A program made the position numbers and the translations under genes. A stretch of 64,000 bases of DNA from contig JAPDDQ010000038.1 of the NCBI GenBank assembly GCA_027587225.1, forward strand, positions 1 to 64,000, written 5' to 3'. This stretch comes from Solirubrobacter taibaiensis. GTDB lineage: Bacteria > Actinomycetota > Thermoleophilia > Solirubrobacterales > Solirubrobacteraceae. The notes below the pieces were generated by a model, which saw only the letters and a program-made list of their open reading frames with translations, had not been told where the DNA came from and made no database searches. The stretch's first letter is position 1. Each line of letters begins with the position of its first letter. Below, piece by piece: positions 9,360 through 19,365 of the stretch.

Positions 9360-9366
9360 GCGAGCC

Positions 9367-9885
9367 ATGCGCGTCGTTGGCACCCGCGTCGTCTATGAGA
9401 ACCGCTGGATGCGCCTCCGCGAGGACCGTCTGGAGCGTGAGGACGGTACCCCCGGCCTCTACGGGTTCATCGAGATGGCCCCGGCGGCGCTGATCGTCCC
9501 GATCGACGACGGCCACGTGTGGCTGATCGAGCAGCACCGCCATCCGCTCGGCGAGCGTTTCTGGGAATTCCCGCAGGGGGCGTGGGAGCACGATCCGACG
9601 GCCGCGCCCGAGGTGCTCGCGCGGGGCGAGCTCGCGGAGGAGACCGGCCTACGCGCCGCGGGGATGGTTCACCTCGGCCACCTGTTCTTCATGCCCGGGC
9701 TCAGCCGCCAACGCGTCGACATCTGGCGTGCGACCGGGCTCGAACCCGGCGAGCAGGCGCTCGAAGCGACCGAGCAGGACCTCGTCGTCCGCCGCTTCAC
9801 GGTCGACGAGGTCGACCGGATGGTGCGCGAGAACGAGATCCGCGACGCGGCAAGCGTCGCCGCGTGGCACCTCGCTACGCGGTGA
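9367..9885 (+). CDS. Nudix hydrolase (ADP-ribose pyrophosphatase-like)
   Basis: The protein (172 aa) has the fold and layout of ADP-ribose/sugar-nucleotide Nudix enzymes: an N-terminal strand (VVYENRWMRLRED), AALIVPIDDGHVWLIEQHRHP, WEFPQG and the Nudix helix GELAEETGL (87-95). Such enzymes hydrolyse nucleoside diphosphates linked to another moiety, using Mg2+. The Nudix box departs from the consensus: the Arg of REUxEExGU is Gly87, and the spacing from Gly71 is about two residues longer, although the metal-binding Glu residues are kept. The substrate cannot be told from sequence. It appears leaderless and overlaps the 3' end of mnmA convergently by 11 bp. Confidence 0.88.
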   Translation: MRVVGTRVVYENRWMRLREDRLEREDGTPGLYGFIEMAPAALIVPIDDGHVWLIEQHRHPLGERFWEFPQGAWEHDPTAAPEVLARGELAEETGLRAAGMVHLGHLFFMPGLSRQRVDIWRATGLEPGEQALEATEQDLVVRRFTVDEVDRMVRENEIRDAASVAAWHLATR

Positions 9886-11275
9886 TCGTGCCCACGCCGA
9901 CGACGACGTCGCCGCGCAGCAGGCACGCCGTCTGGCCCGGGGCGGCGCCGTGGAACGGCTCGCCCAGCTCGAGCTCGAGCGTCGCGCCCTCGCCGTGGAC
10001 GCGGCAGGGCACGGCGCGGGAGTGGTAGCGCAAGCGGACGGCGTCGACCTCGGCGGGCGGCCGGTGCAGCCGGGCGCCGCGCACGCGGACGCGCTGGGTG
10101 GCGAGGTCCTCGCGTGAGCCGACGACCACGCGCGTGCCCTCGGTGCGCAGGACGTAGATGGGCTCGGGAGCGGCGACGCCGAGGCCCTTGCGCTGGCCGA
10201 CGGTGAAGTGGTGTGCCCCCTGGTGCGCGCCGACGACCTCGCCAGAGGCGTTCACGATCTCCCCCGGCCGGTCTTCGAGGCCGCCGTGGCGGGCGAGGAA
10301 GCGGGCCTTGCCGGTACCGGCGAGGAAGCACAGGTCCTGGGAGTCCGCGCGCGAGGCGACCGGCAGCTCGGCCTCGGTAGCGATCGCCCGCACCTCGGGC
10401 TTGGTCAGCTCTGCCAAGGGGAAGCGCATGCGGGCGATCGACGCCTGCGACAGCGCGGCGAGCATGTAGGACTGGTCCTTGGCGGGATCGGCGGCCTCCC
10501 GCAGCAGGCCGTCTTCGGTCACCCGCGCGTAGTGACCGGTGGCGAGCGCGGGCGCCCCGAGCCGGTCCGCCAGCGTGAGCATCTCGTCGAGCCGGATGTG
10601 GCCGTTGCAGGACACGCACGGGTTGGGGGTCTCCCCCGCCGCGTAGCCGGCCAGGAACGGTTCGACGACGCCGGCCCGGAACTCCGGCCGCAGGTCCAGG
10701 GTGAAGTGCGGGAGGCCCATGCCGTGCGCGACCATCCGCGCGAGCCGGACCGCGTCGGCGCTGCAGCAGGAAGCGGCGGCGTCGTTCTCCTCGTCGCGCC
10801 AGAGCTCCAGCGTCACCGCGACGGCGTTCTCGCGCAGCAGATGCGCGGCCACGGCGGAGTCCACACCGCCGCTCATCGCCACCAGCACGCGGCCGTCATC
10901 GACCGGAACGGCGGCGGTCCGCGCCGCCGCACCCAACGCGCGATGGAGCGCGTCCGCGGCCAGGTCGGCCGCGTGCAGCTTGCCCGGCGACAGCCCGCCC
11001 AACTCGGCCGCGATCGCGCTCGTGCCCACGCGCGCAGCGTCGAAGAGGTGCTCCCCCTCGACCAGATACACGGCCGCGGAGCCGGCGGCGGTCAGCGCGC
11101 CGCACCCGTCGGCGTCGAAGCCCGCCTCCACGACGCGATCGCCGGAGACCACGACGGACACCCGGATCAGGTCGCCGCAGAGTGCGCCCCCGGCATGGCC
11201 GTCAAAGCCCCCGGAACGCAGAGCGCCGCGCCCATTGGGCGCGGCGAGGTGCTCTTCAAATCGCTCGCGGTCCAC
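9875..11275 (-). CDS. mnmA: tRNA 2-thiouridylase MnmA with N-terminal IscU/NifU-like domain
   Basis: Residues about 126-466 are a full MnmA, which makes 2-thiouridine at the wobble base of tRNA-Lys/Glu/Gln. It has the ATP PP-loop SGGVDS (135-140), NPCVSCN with the first catalytic Cys at 223, and SQDLCF with the second at 316. Residues 1-115 resemble the IscU/NifU scaffold: CGD (Cys33, Asp35), DGCGA (Cys58) and LSPGKLHAADLAADAL, where IscU has the ligand pair His-Cys. Here that Cys is Ala102, so one classical cluster ligand is missing. The fusion links a sulfur or Fe-S scaffold to a sulfur-inserting enzyme. GTG at 11275 has TAATCT 8 nt upstream, and this box includes the stop codon of the preceding gene. 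Confidence 0.93.
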   Translation of the reverse strand: MDRERFEEHLAAPNGRGALRSGGFDGHAGGALCGDLIRVSVVVSGDRVVEAGFDADGCGALTAAGSAAVYLVEGEHLFDAARVGTSAIAAELGGLSPGKLHAADLAADALHRALGAAARTAAVPVDDGRVLVAMSGGVDSAVAAHLLRENAVAVTLELWRDEENDAAASCCSADAVRLARMVAHGMGLPHFTLDLRPEFRAGVVEPFLAGYAAGETPNPCVSCNGHIRLDEMLTLADRLGAPALATGHYARVTEDGLLREAADPAKDQSYMLAALSQASIARMRFPLAELTKPEVRAIATEAELPVASRADSQDLCFLAGTGKARFLARHGGLEDRPGEIVNASGEVVGAHQGAHHFTVGQRKGLGVAAPEPIYVLRTEGTRVVVGSREDLATQRVRVRGARLHRPPAEVDAVRLRYHSRAVPCRVHGEGATLELELGEPFHGAAPGQTACLLRGDVVVGVGTITA

Positions 11276-11283
11276 GACCGCTT

Positions 11284-11289
11284 AGATTA
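11284..11289 (-). promoter_or_regulatory. -10 box TAATCT of mnmA overlapping the upstream stop codon
   Basis: TAATCT ends 8 nt before the mnmA GTG. Its TAA is also the stop codon of the upstream membrane-anchored gene. This is consistent with a leaderless internal promoter at the end of the hisS-aspS operon. Confidence 0.45.
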
Positions 11290-12249
11290 CGACCGCCGGT
11301 TCTTGACGACACAGTCGCTGACGCCGAGGTCGTCGAAACGACGCTCCAACTTGTCCCTGTCGGTCTCGTCGTACGACGCCTTGATCTCGTCAGCGAACTT
11401 GGTCGCTCCAAGCTTGCGCATCTGGCTCGCGAGACCCTCGCTACCGATCTTCCAGAAGAGCACGCCCTGCCAGGCGGCCACGAGCGACTTGTACTTGCCG
11501 GGAGCCTCAAGCCCGATCTTGGTCACCGCCAGGTACTGGTCGTGATAGATCAGTGCCTTGCGGTAGTCGGCCTCGCCCTGCGCCACGTGGCCGTTGATCG
11601 TCGCGTTCGACCAACGCGTAAGGCGGACGTTGAATCGCTCGCAGACGGCGTTGGCCTTCTGCAAGAACGGATCCGTGATCGCGGGGTCGACGGCATCGGC
11701 GATCGCCTGGTTGATGGCGATCCGATCGACGTAGCCGGTGAGGACGGTGCCCTTGAGGTTGCGGTCGATCACGACGACGGCCGGCGACTGATTGACGCCG
11801 AGGTCGTTGACGAGCGGGCCGTACGCGGAAAGCTGGGAAAGACTGATGTTCTTGGCGTAGACCTCACCGTCGTACCGGTTGGTCTTCTTGAGCGCGTTGC
11901 GGACGTAGCGGTCGTCGTCGGCCATCGGGCGCACCTCGGACGCGTCGTCGGAGAAGACGCCGAGCACGATCGTCTTGTGCTGCTTCAGCGCACCGGAGAC
12001 GCCCTTGGGCAGCTTGGCGAGGACGTCGGCGGGAACGGCCACGTCGGCGACGGGCGTGTTCTCCGTCGGCTCGGATGCGGCCGGCGTGGCGGCCGTCGAG
12101 GCGGTCGTGACGGGCTGCGTGGCGTTCGCAGGCTGGACCGGCGGGAGTTCTTCCTCGGCTCCACCGGGCTTGAGGACCGTGAACCAGGCAACGAGGAACA
12201 CGGCCGCGCCGATGAGGAGGATGCGCATGGGCATGGAGATCTGGCTCAC
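11287..12249 (-). CDS. Membrane-anchored protein with possible thioredoxin-like fold
   Basis: The protein (320 aa) has one N-terminal membrane helix (about 8-26, ILLIGAAVFLVAWFTVL), then a low-complexity Ala/Thr/Pro linker to about residue 75, and an extracytoplasmic domain. The segment TIVLGVFSDD...VRNALKK...YGPLVNDLGVNQSPAVVVIDR recalls a thioredoxin-like sheet with a cis-proline loop (SPAVVVID), but no CxxC is present, so redox activity is unlikely. The C-terminal 120 residues are helical and unassigned. It follows aspS by 47 bp and precedes mnmA by 11 bp. GTG at 12249 follows a GGAGAGGG ribosome site closely. I do not recognise the family with confidence. Confidence 0.8.
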   Translation of the reverse strand: MSQISMPMRILLIGAAVFLVAWFTVLKPGGAEEELPPVQPANATQPVTTASTAATPAASEPTENTPVADVAVPADVLAKLPKGVSGALKQHKTIVLGVFSDDASEVRPMADDDRYVRNALKKTNRYDGEVYAKNISLSQLSAYGPLVNDLGVNQSPAVVVIDRNLKGTVLTGYVDRIAINQAIADAVDPAITDPFLQKANAVCERFNVRLTRWSNATINGHVAQGEADYRKALIYHDQYLAVTKIGLEAPGKYKSLVAAWQGVLFWKIGSEGLASQMRKLGATKFADEIKASYDETDRDKLERRFDDLGVSDCVVKNRRS

Positions 12250-12296
12250 ACCCTCTCCATCGGCACCTCCCCATCGGATATTGAGCGGCTTGGGGT

Positions 12297-14065
<1,769 letters not shown>

Positions 14066-14069
<4 letters not shown>

Positions 14070-15301
14070 AGCGTTCCTCGGATGTGGTGCATGACGGTTT
14101 CGGGCGCGACGAGCTTGTCCTCTCCACCGTCGCGGTCGCGAAGCTGGACGCCTTCGTCGCCGAAGATGGCAACGTAGCGAGGACGGATGCGCGAGGCCTG
14201 CTTGAGCTGGCCCTTCACGCTGCGCCCCGCGAGTTCGAGTCTTGTCGAGTGGCCTGCCCGGCGAGCGTCGCTCGCAAGCTTGAACGCGGCGACCTTGTGC
14301 TCGGGCGCGTACGCCACGAACAGGTCGACCGCGGGTTCGACCGGCTGCGGCTGCGTGGAGGCCATGAGCATCCGCTCTACGCCGGCCGCCCAGCCGACGC
14401 CGGGCGTCGCGGCGCCACCGAGCACCTCGGCCAGACCGTCGTAGCGGCCGCCGCCGCCGAGCGTGTTCTGCGCGGCTTCCAGCGCGCCGGACTGGAACTC
14501 GAACAGCGTGCGCGTGTAGTAGTCGAGCCCGCGGACGAGCGTCGTGTCGACCGTGTACGTCAGGTCGGCGGCCCGGAGCAGGTCCTGGACCTCGGCGAAA
14601 TGGTCCAGATCCTCCTGCGGGAGACGGTCGATCAGGCGCGGGGCCTTGGCCATGACGCGCTGCGTCGGCTCGTGCTTGGCGTCGAAGGCGCGCAGCGGGT
14701 TGAGGTCGATCCGCCCGATGACCTCTTCGCTGAGCTGGTCCTCGTTGGCCCGCAGGTACGCCTTGAGCTCTTCCCGGTAGGCCGCGCGGGCGTCGGGCTG
14801 GCCGAGCGTGGCGATCACGAGCTTGGTGTCGCGCGCGCCGATCGCTTCCAGCAGCTCCGCGAGCAGGACGATCACCTCGGCGTCCACGGCCGGGTCGGGC
14901 GAGCCGATGGCCTCCGCGCCGATCTGCCAGAACTGGCGGAAGCGGCCCGCCTGCGGCGTCTCACGCCGGAAGAAGCTCGACAGGTACCACAGCTTCACGG
15001 GCTGCGGCAGCTTGTGCATGCCGTGCTCGGCGTACGCGCGGACGGTCGGCGCCGTGCCCTCGGGGCGCAGCGTGAACGACTCCTCCTCGTCGCCGAAGGT
15101 GAACATCTCCTTCTGCACGACGTCGGTCGCCTCGCCCACGCCGCGGGCGAACAGCTCCGTCGTCTCGAAGGTCGGCGTCTCGATCCGGCCGTAGCCCGCG
15201 CGCCCGAAGATCTGCTTCGCGGTCGCTTCCAGCCGGTCGCGTTCAGCCGCGTGGTCGGGCAGCACGTCGTACGTGCCGCGGGGCGTCTGGAACTTGCTCA
15301 C
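14066..15301 (-). CDS. hisS: Histidine--tRNA ligase
   Basis: The 411-aa protein starts FQTPRGTYDVLP, typical of HisRS. It has motif 2 (LWYLSSFFRRETPQAGRFRQF), the histidine-binding LVRGLDYYTRTLFEF, motif 3 (GWAAGVERM) and a C-terminal anticodon-binding domain ending around YVAIFGDEGVQLRD. It charges tRNA-His. The start overlaps the upstream hydrolase stop by 4 bp and its stop overlaps aspS by 4 bp, so the three genes are translationally coupled. Confidence 0.97.
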
Positions 15302-15933
15302 CGGCCGGCGAGCGCTTGCAGGAACGGGTTGGACCGGCGCTCTTGGCCGAGCGTCGTCGGGTCCATGTGGCCCGGGAGGACGCCCGTGTCGTCGGGCAGC
15401 GTGTCCAGCAGCTTCTGGATGGAGGCCATCAGCGTCGCGTGATCGCAGCCGGGCAGGTCCGTGCGGCCGATCGAGCCCTGGAAGAGCACGTCGCCGGAGA
15501 AGATCGCCTTGTCCGCCGCGATCGAGTACGTCACGTGGTCCGGGCTGTGGCCGGGCGTGCCGATGACGTCGATCTCGAACCCGGCGAGGTGCAGCTTGTC
15601 CCCATCCTTGACCGTGTGCTCGGGCGTGTAGTTCTCGAACGAGAGGCCGGGAAAGGCGAACGAGTTGATGTCCTCGAGCATGAAGACCTCGCCCGCGGGG
15701 CAGTAGACCGGCGCGCCGGTGGCCTCGGCCATGGCTTTGACGGCACCCACGTGGTCGAAGTGGCAGTGGGTGATGAGGATCGCCTCAGGCGTGGCGCCGA
15801 GCTCTTCGAGCGCCTTGAGCAGCTTGTCCGGCTCGTCACCCGGATCGATCAGCAGCGCTTTGTCCGAGCCGTCCTGACGGGCGATCCAGGTGTTCTCCTG
15901 GACCGGCCCGACGGTCAACCAGCGTGCCTCCAT
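15298..15933 (-). CDS. Metallo-beta-lactamase-fold hydrolase (glyoxalase II-like)
   Basis: The 211-aa protein has the two-metal motif THCHFDHVGA, further ligands in GTPGHSPDHVTY and FSGDVLFQGSIGRTDLPG, and the last His in LPGHMDPTTL. This is the YcbL/glyoxalase II-like group, which hydrolyses thioesters or related substrates in the cytoplasm. ATG at 15933 overlaps the stop of the upstream membrane gene (TGATG). A longer upstream reading in the same frame is that gene read out of frame, so it was not used. The same kind of gene is often found upstream of hisS in actinobacteria. Confidence 0.92.
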   Translation of the reverse strand: MEARWLTVGPVQENTWIARQDGSDKALLIDPGDEPDKLLKALEELGATPEAILITHCHFDHVGAVKAMAEATGAPVYCPAGEVFMLEDINSFAFPGLSFENYTPEHTVKDGDKLHLAGFEIDVIGTPGHSPDHVTYSIAADKAIFSGDVLFQGSIGRTDLPGCDHATLMASIQKLLDTLPDDTGVLPGHMDPTTLGQERRSNPFLQALAGR

Positions 15934-16298
15934 CAGGTTTTGCGCTGCTGCGATTTCGCCAGGTTCTTGTTGTAGACCCAGCGATCGGTCATGTACGCGA
16001 GCGGCGTGTAGATCAGCATCGCCATCGCGGCGAGGATGATGCCCTGTTGGACGCTCGTGTCCCCGCCCAGGATCCCGATCTGGGTGAGGACGAACAGCAG
16101 GACCGCCATGGCGAGCGCCTTCAGCGCGGCGCTGTTCCACGTCGGCGGCTTGGTCAGGCGCCGCTGGCGCGCCTCGTTGCGGATGGACTGCTTGCTCTCT
16201 TCGGCGGTGGGCTTGCGGCCGGTGCGGCCGCGGGCCTCGATCGAGCCGGCGGCATTGCCGCGGTGCTTGCTCCGCCTCTTGCGCTTCGTCTGAGCCAT
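15933..16298 (-). CDS. Small basic membrane protein, two predicted helices
   Basis: The protein (121 aa) has a very basic N-terminal half (TKRKRRSKHRGN, then TGRKPT) followed by two hydrophobic segments, ALAMAVLLFVLTQIGIL and GIILAAMAMLIYTPLAYM, and a basic tail. The N-terminus could bind RNA or acidic lipid, but this is speculation. It sits 5 bp after the formiminotransferase-like gene and is coupled to the hydrolase by a 1-bp overlap. Family not recognised. Confidence 0.8.
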   Translation of the reverse strand: MAQTKRKRRSKHRGNAAGSIEARGRTGRKPTAEESKQSIRNEARQRRLTKPPTWNSAALKALAMAVLLFVLTQIGILGGDTSVQQGIILAAMAMLIYTPLAYMTDRWVYNKNLAKSQQRKT

Positions 16299-16303
16299 GG
16301 GGC

Positions 16304-17089
16304 CTACGAGGTTAGATGATCTTCCAGCGGTTTCGGGCCGCGGAGCGGGACGTCTGCGGGGAAGTCCGCGTGGGCCGCTCTCGGCGCCGGCGCGACGAGC
16401 TCGGCGCCGGTGACCTTCGCGTGCTCGCGGACCGCCGCGACCACATCGGCCATGGTCGTGCGCGTGTGGTCCTCGATGTTCGTGGAGACCTGCACGGTGG
16501 TCGAGAGCTGGAGGCCGAGCGCGCGTACATCGAGGTCGGTCCGAAGGCGCTGCGCAATCGCCCTCGCGGTCTCCAGCGGCGCGTCGATCTCGACGTTGAA
16601 CGCGACCAGCGGAGGCCGCGCGGCGACGAGGGTCGCGCCGGCGGTCGGGTGCAGGCGGTCCGGCCCGAAATCGGGGGTGAAGTGCTGCAGGCCGCCGGGT
16701 CGGCGCAGTTCGGCGCGTGTCCTCCCGCCCGCCAGTTCGCCGTAGAGGTACACGGGAACGCCGAGCTGCCCGAGCTCGTCGGCGAGGACGAGCGCCTCAG
16801 CGCACGCCGCGCCCTTGTCGGCCGGGTGGAGGTAGACGATCGGCGCGACGTCGACCGCTCCCACCCGGGGATGCAGGCCGCGATGGTGCGTGAGGTCGAC
16901 CTGCTCGATCGCTGCGCGCGCGCCCGCGAGGACCTGCGTGTGCAGCTCGCCCGGCCGGCCGATGAGCGTGAACACCGCGCGGTGATGGTCCGCGTCGCTG
17001 GACCAATACACGGGCCGGAACGCCGCAGCGATGGTTTCCAGCTTCGTCTGGTCGCGCCCTTCGGACACGTTGGGGACAGAGATCAACAC
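16304..17089 (-). CDS. Glutamate formimidoyltransferase-like protein (FtcD N-terminal type)
   Basis: The 261-aa protein opens LISVPNVSEGRD and contains VDLTHHRGLHPRVGAVDVAP, matching the formiminotransferase N-subdomain with its conserved His cluster. The C-subdomain follows (LVAFNVEIDAPLETARAIAQ). The family transfers a formimino group to tetrahydrofolate in histidine breakdown. Standalone copies in actinobacteria that lack a hut operon may have another role, and no hut gene is visible here. The start is GTG 17089, with TTG 17086 as an alternative. It heads the operon running through hisS and aspS, divergent from the MarR gene. Confidence 0.82.
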   Translation of the reverse strand: MLISVPNVSEGRDQTKLETIAAAFRPVYWSSDADHHRAVFTLIGRPGELHTQVLAGARAAIEQVDLTHHRGLHPRVGAVDVAPIVYLHPADKGAACAEALVLADELGQLGVPVYLYGELAGGRTRAELRRPGGLQHFTPDFGPDRLHPTAGATLVAARPPLVAFNVEIDAPLETARAIAQRLRTDLDVRALGLQLSTTVQVSTNIEDHTRTTMADVVAAVREHAKVTGAELVAPAPRAAHADFPADVPLRGPKPLEDHLTS

Positions 17090-17123
17090 TGAGAGCGCGA
17101 GATCCTGGCAGGCAGAGATCGTT

Positions 17124-17140
17124 CGCTAAGCTAATTAGCG
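17124..17140. promoter_or_regulatory. Inverted repeat over the marR/ftcD divergent promoters (likely MarR operator)
   Basis: CGCTAA-gctaa-TTAGCG ends at the base before the marR ATG. It contains the perfect palindrome GCTAATTAGC (17130-17139). A plus-strand -10 (TAAGCT, 17127-17132, 8 nt before ATG) and a minus-strand -10 (TAGCTT, 17133-17128) both lie inside it. MarR proteins typically bind such repeats over their own promoter. Confidence 0.6.
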
Positions 17141-17566
17141 ATGCGAATCATCTCCACCACGGACCTCGCCCATCGCTTGCGCCCGGTCATCGCCCGGCTG
17201 GCGCGACGCATGCGCCAGGAAGCCGGTGGAGACCTGACGCCCACCCAGACCGCCGCGCTGGCGACGATCTCCCTCCACGGGCCGCTGACGCCCTCGGAGC
17301 TCGCTACGCGCGAGAAGATCCAGCGACCCACGGCCACGCGCGTGCTCGCGCTGCTGGAGGAGCGCGGGTTGATCGAGCGCACGGCCGATCCCGCCGACCG
17401 GCGGTCGTCGCTCGTCTCCTCGTCGGGCCAGGGCGAGGCGCTGCTGGCGGACGTGCGCGAGCGCAAGGACGCCTTCCTGGCCGAGCGCCTCGACCGACTG
17501 TCCGATGAAGACCTTGCCGCGCTCGACCGGGCCGCCGAGATCCTGGAGCGGGTGCTCGCCGAGTGA
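17141..17566 (+). CDS. MarR-family transcriptional regulator
   Basis: The 141-aa protein has the MarR winged helix-turn-helix: LTPTQTAALATISLHGPLTPSELATREKIQRPTATRVL..., cut by the wing residues DPADRRSS, with flanking dimerisation helices. It is probably a ligand-responsive repressor of itself and the exporter encoded directly downstream, whose GTG overlaps its stop (GTGA). ATG at 17141 has no room for a ribosome site and the palindrome abuts it, so the transcript is probably leaderless. Confidence 0.92.
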   Translation: MRIISTTDLAHRLRPVIARLARRMRQEAGGDLTPTQTAALATISLHGPLTPSELATREKIQRPTATRVLALLEERGLIERTADPADRRSSLVSSSGQGEALLADVRERKDAFLAERLDRLSDEDLAALDRAAEILERVLAE

Positions 17567-18885
17567 CCGCCACGCTCGAGCGCACCTTCAGCTCACTCCG
17601 CGTCCCGAACTACCGCAAGTACTTCTCCGGCCAGGTGATCTCGATCACCGGCAACTGGATGCAGATCGTCGGCGAGATGTGGCTGATGGTGAAGCTGACC
17701 GGGTCCGGCGTGTCCGTCGGCTTGACCGCCGGCCTGCAGTTCCTGCCGATCCTGCTGTTCGGCGCCTGGGGCGGGTTGCTCGCCGACCGGATGTCCAAGC
17801 GCACGCTGCTGACCATCACCCAGTTGGGGATGATGGTGCCGGCCCTCACGCTGTTCGCGATCGTGGCCACGGGTGTGGCCGCACCGTGGATGGTGTTGGC
17901 GCTGGTGCTGGTGCGCGGCACGATCCTGGCGTTCGACAACCCCGCGCGGCAGTCGTTCGTGGTCGAGATCGTGGGCAAGGACCGCGTGCTCAACGCGGTC
18001 GCGCTGAACTCCGTGGTGGTCCACTGCTCGCGCATCCTCGGCCCCGCCGCGGCCGGCACGATCATCGCCCTCGTCGGGATCGCGCCCTGTTTCCTGGTCA
18101 ACGCGCTCTCGTTCCTGGCCATGTTCATCGCGCTGCGCACGATGGATGGGCGCGCGCTGCACACGCCCAAGCTGGCGGTGCGGGCGCGCGGCGAGGTGCG
18201 CAGCGCGTTGCGGTACGTACGGCGCACCCCCGAGTTGCTGATCCCGCTGGCGATGATGGCCCTGGTCGGGACGATCTCGTTCAACTTCCAGGTGCTGCTG
18301 CCGCTGCTCGCGGACTTCACCTGGCAGGGCACCGCCTCGACGTACGCGCTGCTGACCGGGGCGATGGGTGTCGGCTCGGTGGCCGGCGCGTTGGCCGCGG
18401 GCGCGCGCGGACGCGTGTCGGGCAGGCTGCTCGTCGTGGCCTCGGGCCTGTTCGGCCTGTTCTTGGCCCTGGCCGCCGTGGCGCCGACGCTGGAGCTGCA
18501 GGTGTTGGCCCTAGTGCCTCTAGGCGCGGCCTCCGTGACGTTCGCGGCGGGCGTGAACAGCACGCTGCAGGTCGCGGTCGAGCCGGTGATGCGCGGGCGC
18601 GTGATGGCGCTGTACTCGATCGTCTTCCTGGGCTCGACGCCGATCGGCGCCCCCCTGGTCGGGTGGCTGGCCGAGGTCGCCGGACCGCGAGCCGGTCTGT
18701 GGGCGGGTGCCGCGGCCTGTCTCGTCGCGGCCGGGGGCGCTGCCGTCGCGTTCCGGCGCGCCGAGAGGTATCGTCGCCCGGGCGATGACCTCCCCCCTGG
18801 AGACGGTGTCCCGGAACCACGGCGCGGTGATCTCCGAACGAGGCGGCCGCAGAGTGCCGGTCTCGTTCGGCTCGACCGCAGCTGA
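17563..18885 (+). CDS. MFS efflux transporter
   Basis: The 440-aa protein has about twelve hydrophobic helices and the MFS loop 2-3 motif GGLLADRMSKRTLL. Its N-terminus (FSSLRVPNYRKYFSGQVIS) is typical of the EntS/TetV-like drug and siderophore exporter group. It is cotranscribed with the MarR gene (4-bp overlap), the common arrangement for an inducible drug pump. The last 35 residues are polar and overlap the next gene by about 100 bp in another frame, so the true C-terminus might be shorter in related strains. Confidence 0.92.
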   Translation: MTATLERTFSSLRVPNYRKYFSGQVISITGNWMQIVGEMWLMVKLTGSGVSVGLTAGLQFLPILLFGAWGGLLADRMSKRTLLTITQLGMMVPALTLFAIVATGVAAPWMVLALVLVRGTILAFDNPARQSFVVEIVGKDRVLNAVALNSVVVHCSRILGPAAAGTIIALVGIAPCFLVNALSFLAMFIALRTMDGRALHTPKLAVRARGEVRSALRYVRRTPELLIPLAMMALVGTISFNFQVLLPLLADFTWQGTASTYALLTGAMGVGSVAGALAAGARGRVSGRLLVVASGLFGLFLALAAVAPTLELQVLALVPLGAASVTFAAGVNSTLQVAVEPVMRGRVMALYSIVFLGSTPIGAPLVGWLAEVAGPRAGLWAGAAACLVAAGGAAVAFRRAERYRRPGDDLPPGDGVPEPRRGDLRTRRPQSAGLVRLDRS

Positions 18886-19363
18886 AGAAGCCGTCTGCCA
18901 GAAGGGCGTCGGCATGGCCGACCGCTCCGACCGCGACACGTTCGAGCTCCGCGGCGACCCGGTCGCCATCGAGACCGCCCTGACCGAGCTCGGCCCGCTC
19001 GTCTGGGCGTCCTTCATCGGCGCCGACCGCGCCCTCGTCCGCTGCGCCGCCGAGTCGACGCCCGAGGTGTCCGATGTCCTCGCGCACTACGGCGACGTCG
19101 CGGTCAAGGCCCGGACCACCGCGTACGCCGTGATCGGGCTGGTCGGCCCGCGCGCGTCCGAGCTCCTGAACGAGGTCGACCTCACGCCGTCCGGCCTGAT
19201 CATCCGCGAGACCCGCGACTCGTTCGAGATCCTGCTGCCGGCCGACCATGGCCCGTCCCTGTGGGACTTCCTCGTCGAGGCGGGCGAACCGTTCGACCTC
19301 GCCTGCGTCGGCCACGACGCCCTCGACCGGCTGGCGGCCTCCCGTCGCACCGGCCGCGCCTGA
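18785..19363 (+). CDS. Short GcvT/YgfZ-like folate-binding domain protein
   Basis: From ATG 18785 the protein (192 aa) begins MTSPLETVSRNHGAVISE and continues with GGRRVPVSFGSTAAEEAVCQ and a short VGMADRSDRD segment, the standard N-terminal layout of aminomethyltransferase/GcvT-like folate-binding proteins. FDLACVGHDALDRL near the C-terminus matches their cofactor-domain end. At 192 aa it is roughly half the usual length and lacks the C-terminal barrel, resembling a sarcosine oxidase gamma-type unit. It overlaps the exporter 3' end by 101 bp. Starting at the internal Met (18914) would remove the conserved N-terminus, so the longer form is preferred. Confidence 0.75.
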   Translation: MTSPLETVSRNHGAVISERGGRRVPVSFGSTAAEEAVCQKGVGMADRSDRDTFELRGDPVAIETALTELGPLVWASFIGADRALVRCAAESTPEVSDVLAHYGDVAVKARTTAYAVIGLVGPRASELLNEVDLTPSGLIIRETRDSFEILLPADHGPSLWDFLVEAGEPFDLACVGHDALDRLAASRRTGRA

Positions 19364-19365
19364 GT

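Noticed and set aside
15934-16140. N-terminal extension of the metallo-hydrolase
   Set aside because: It is the preceding membrane protein gene read out of frame; ATG 15933 with a TGATG overlap starts the conserved domain.
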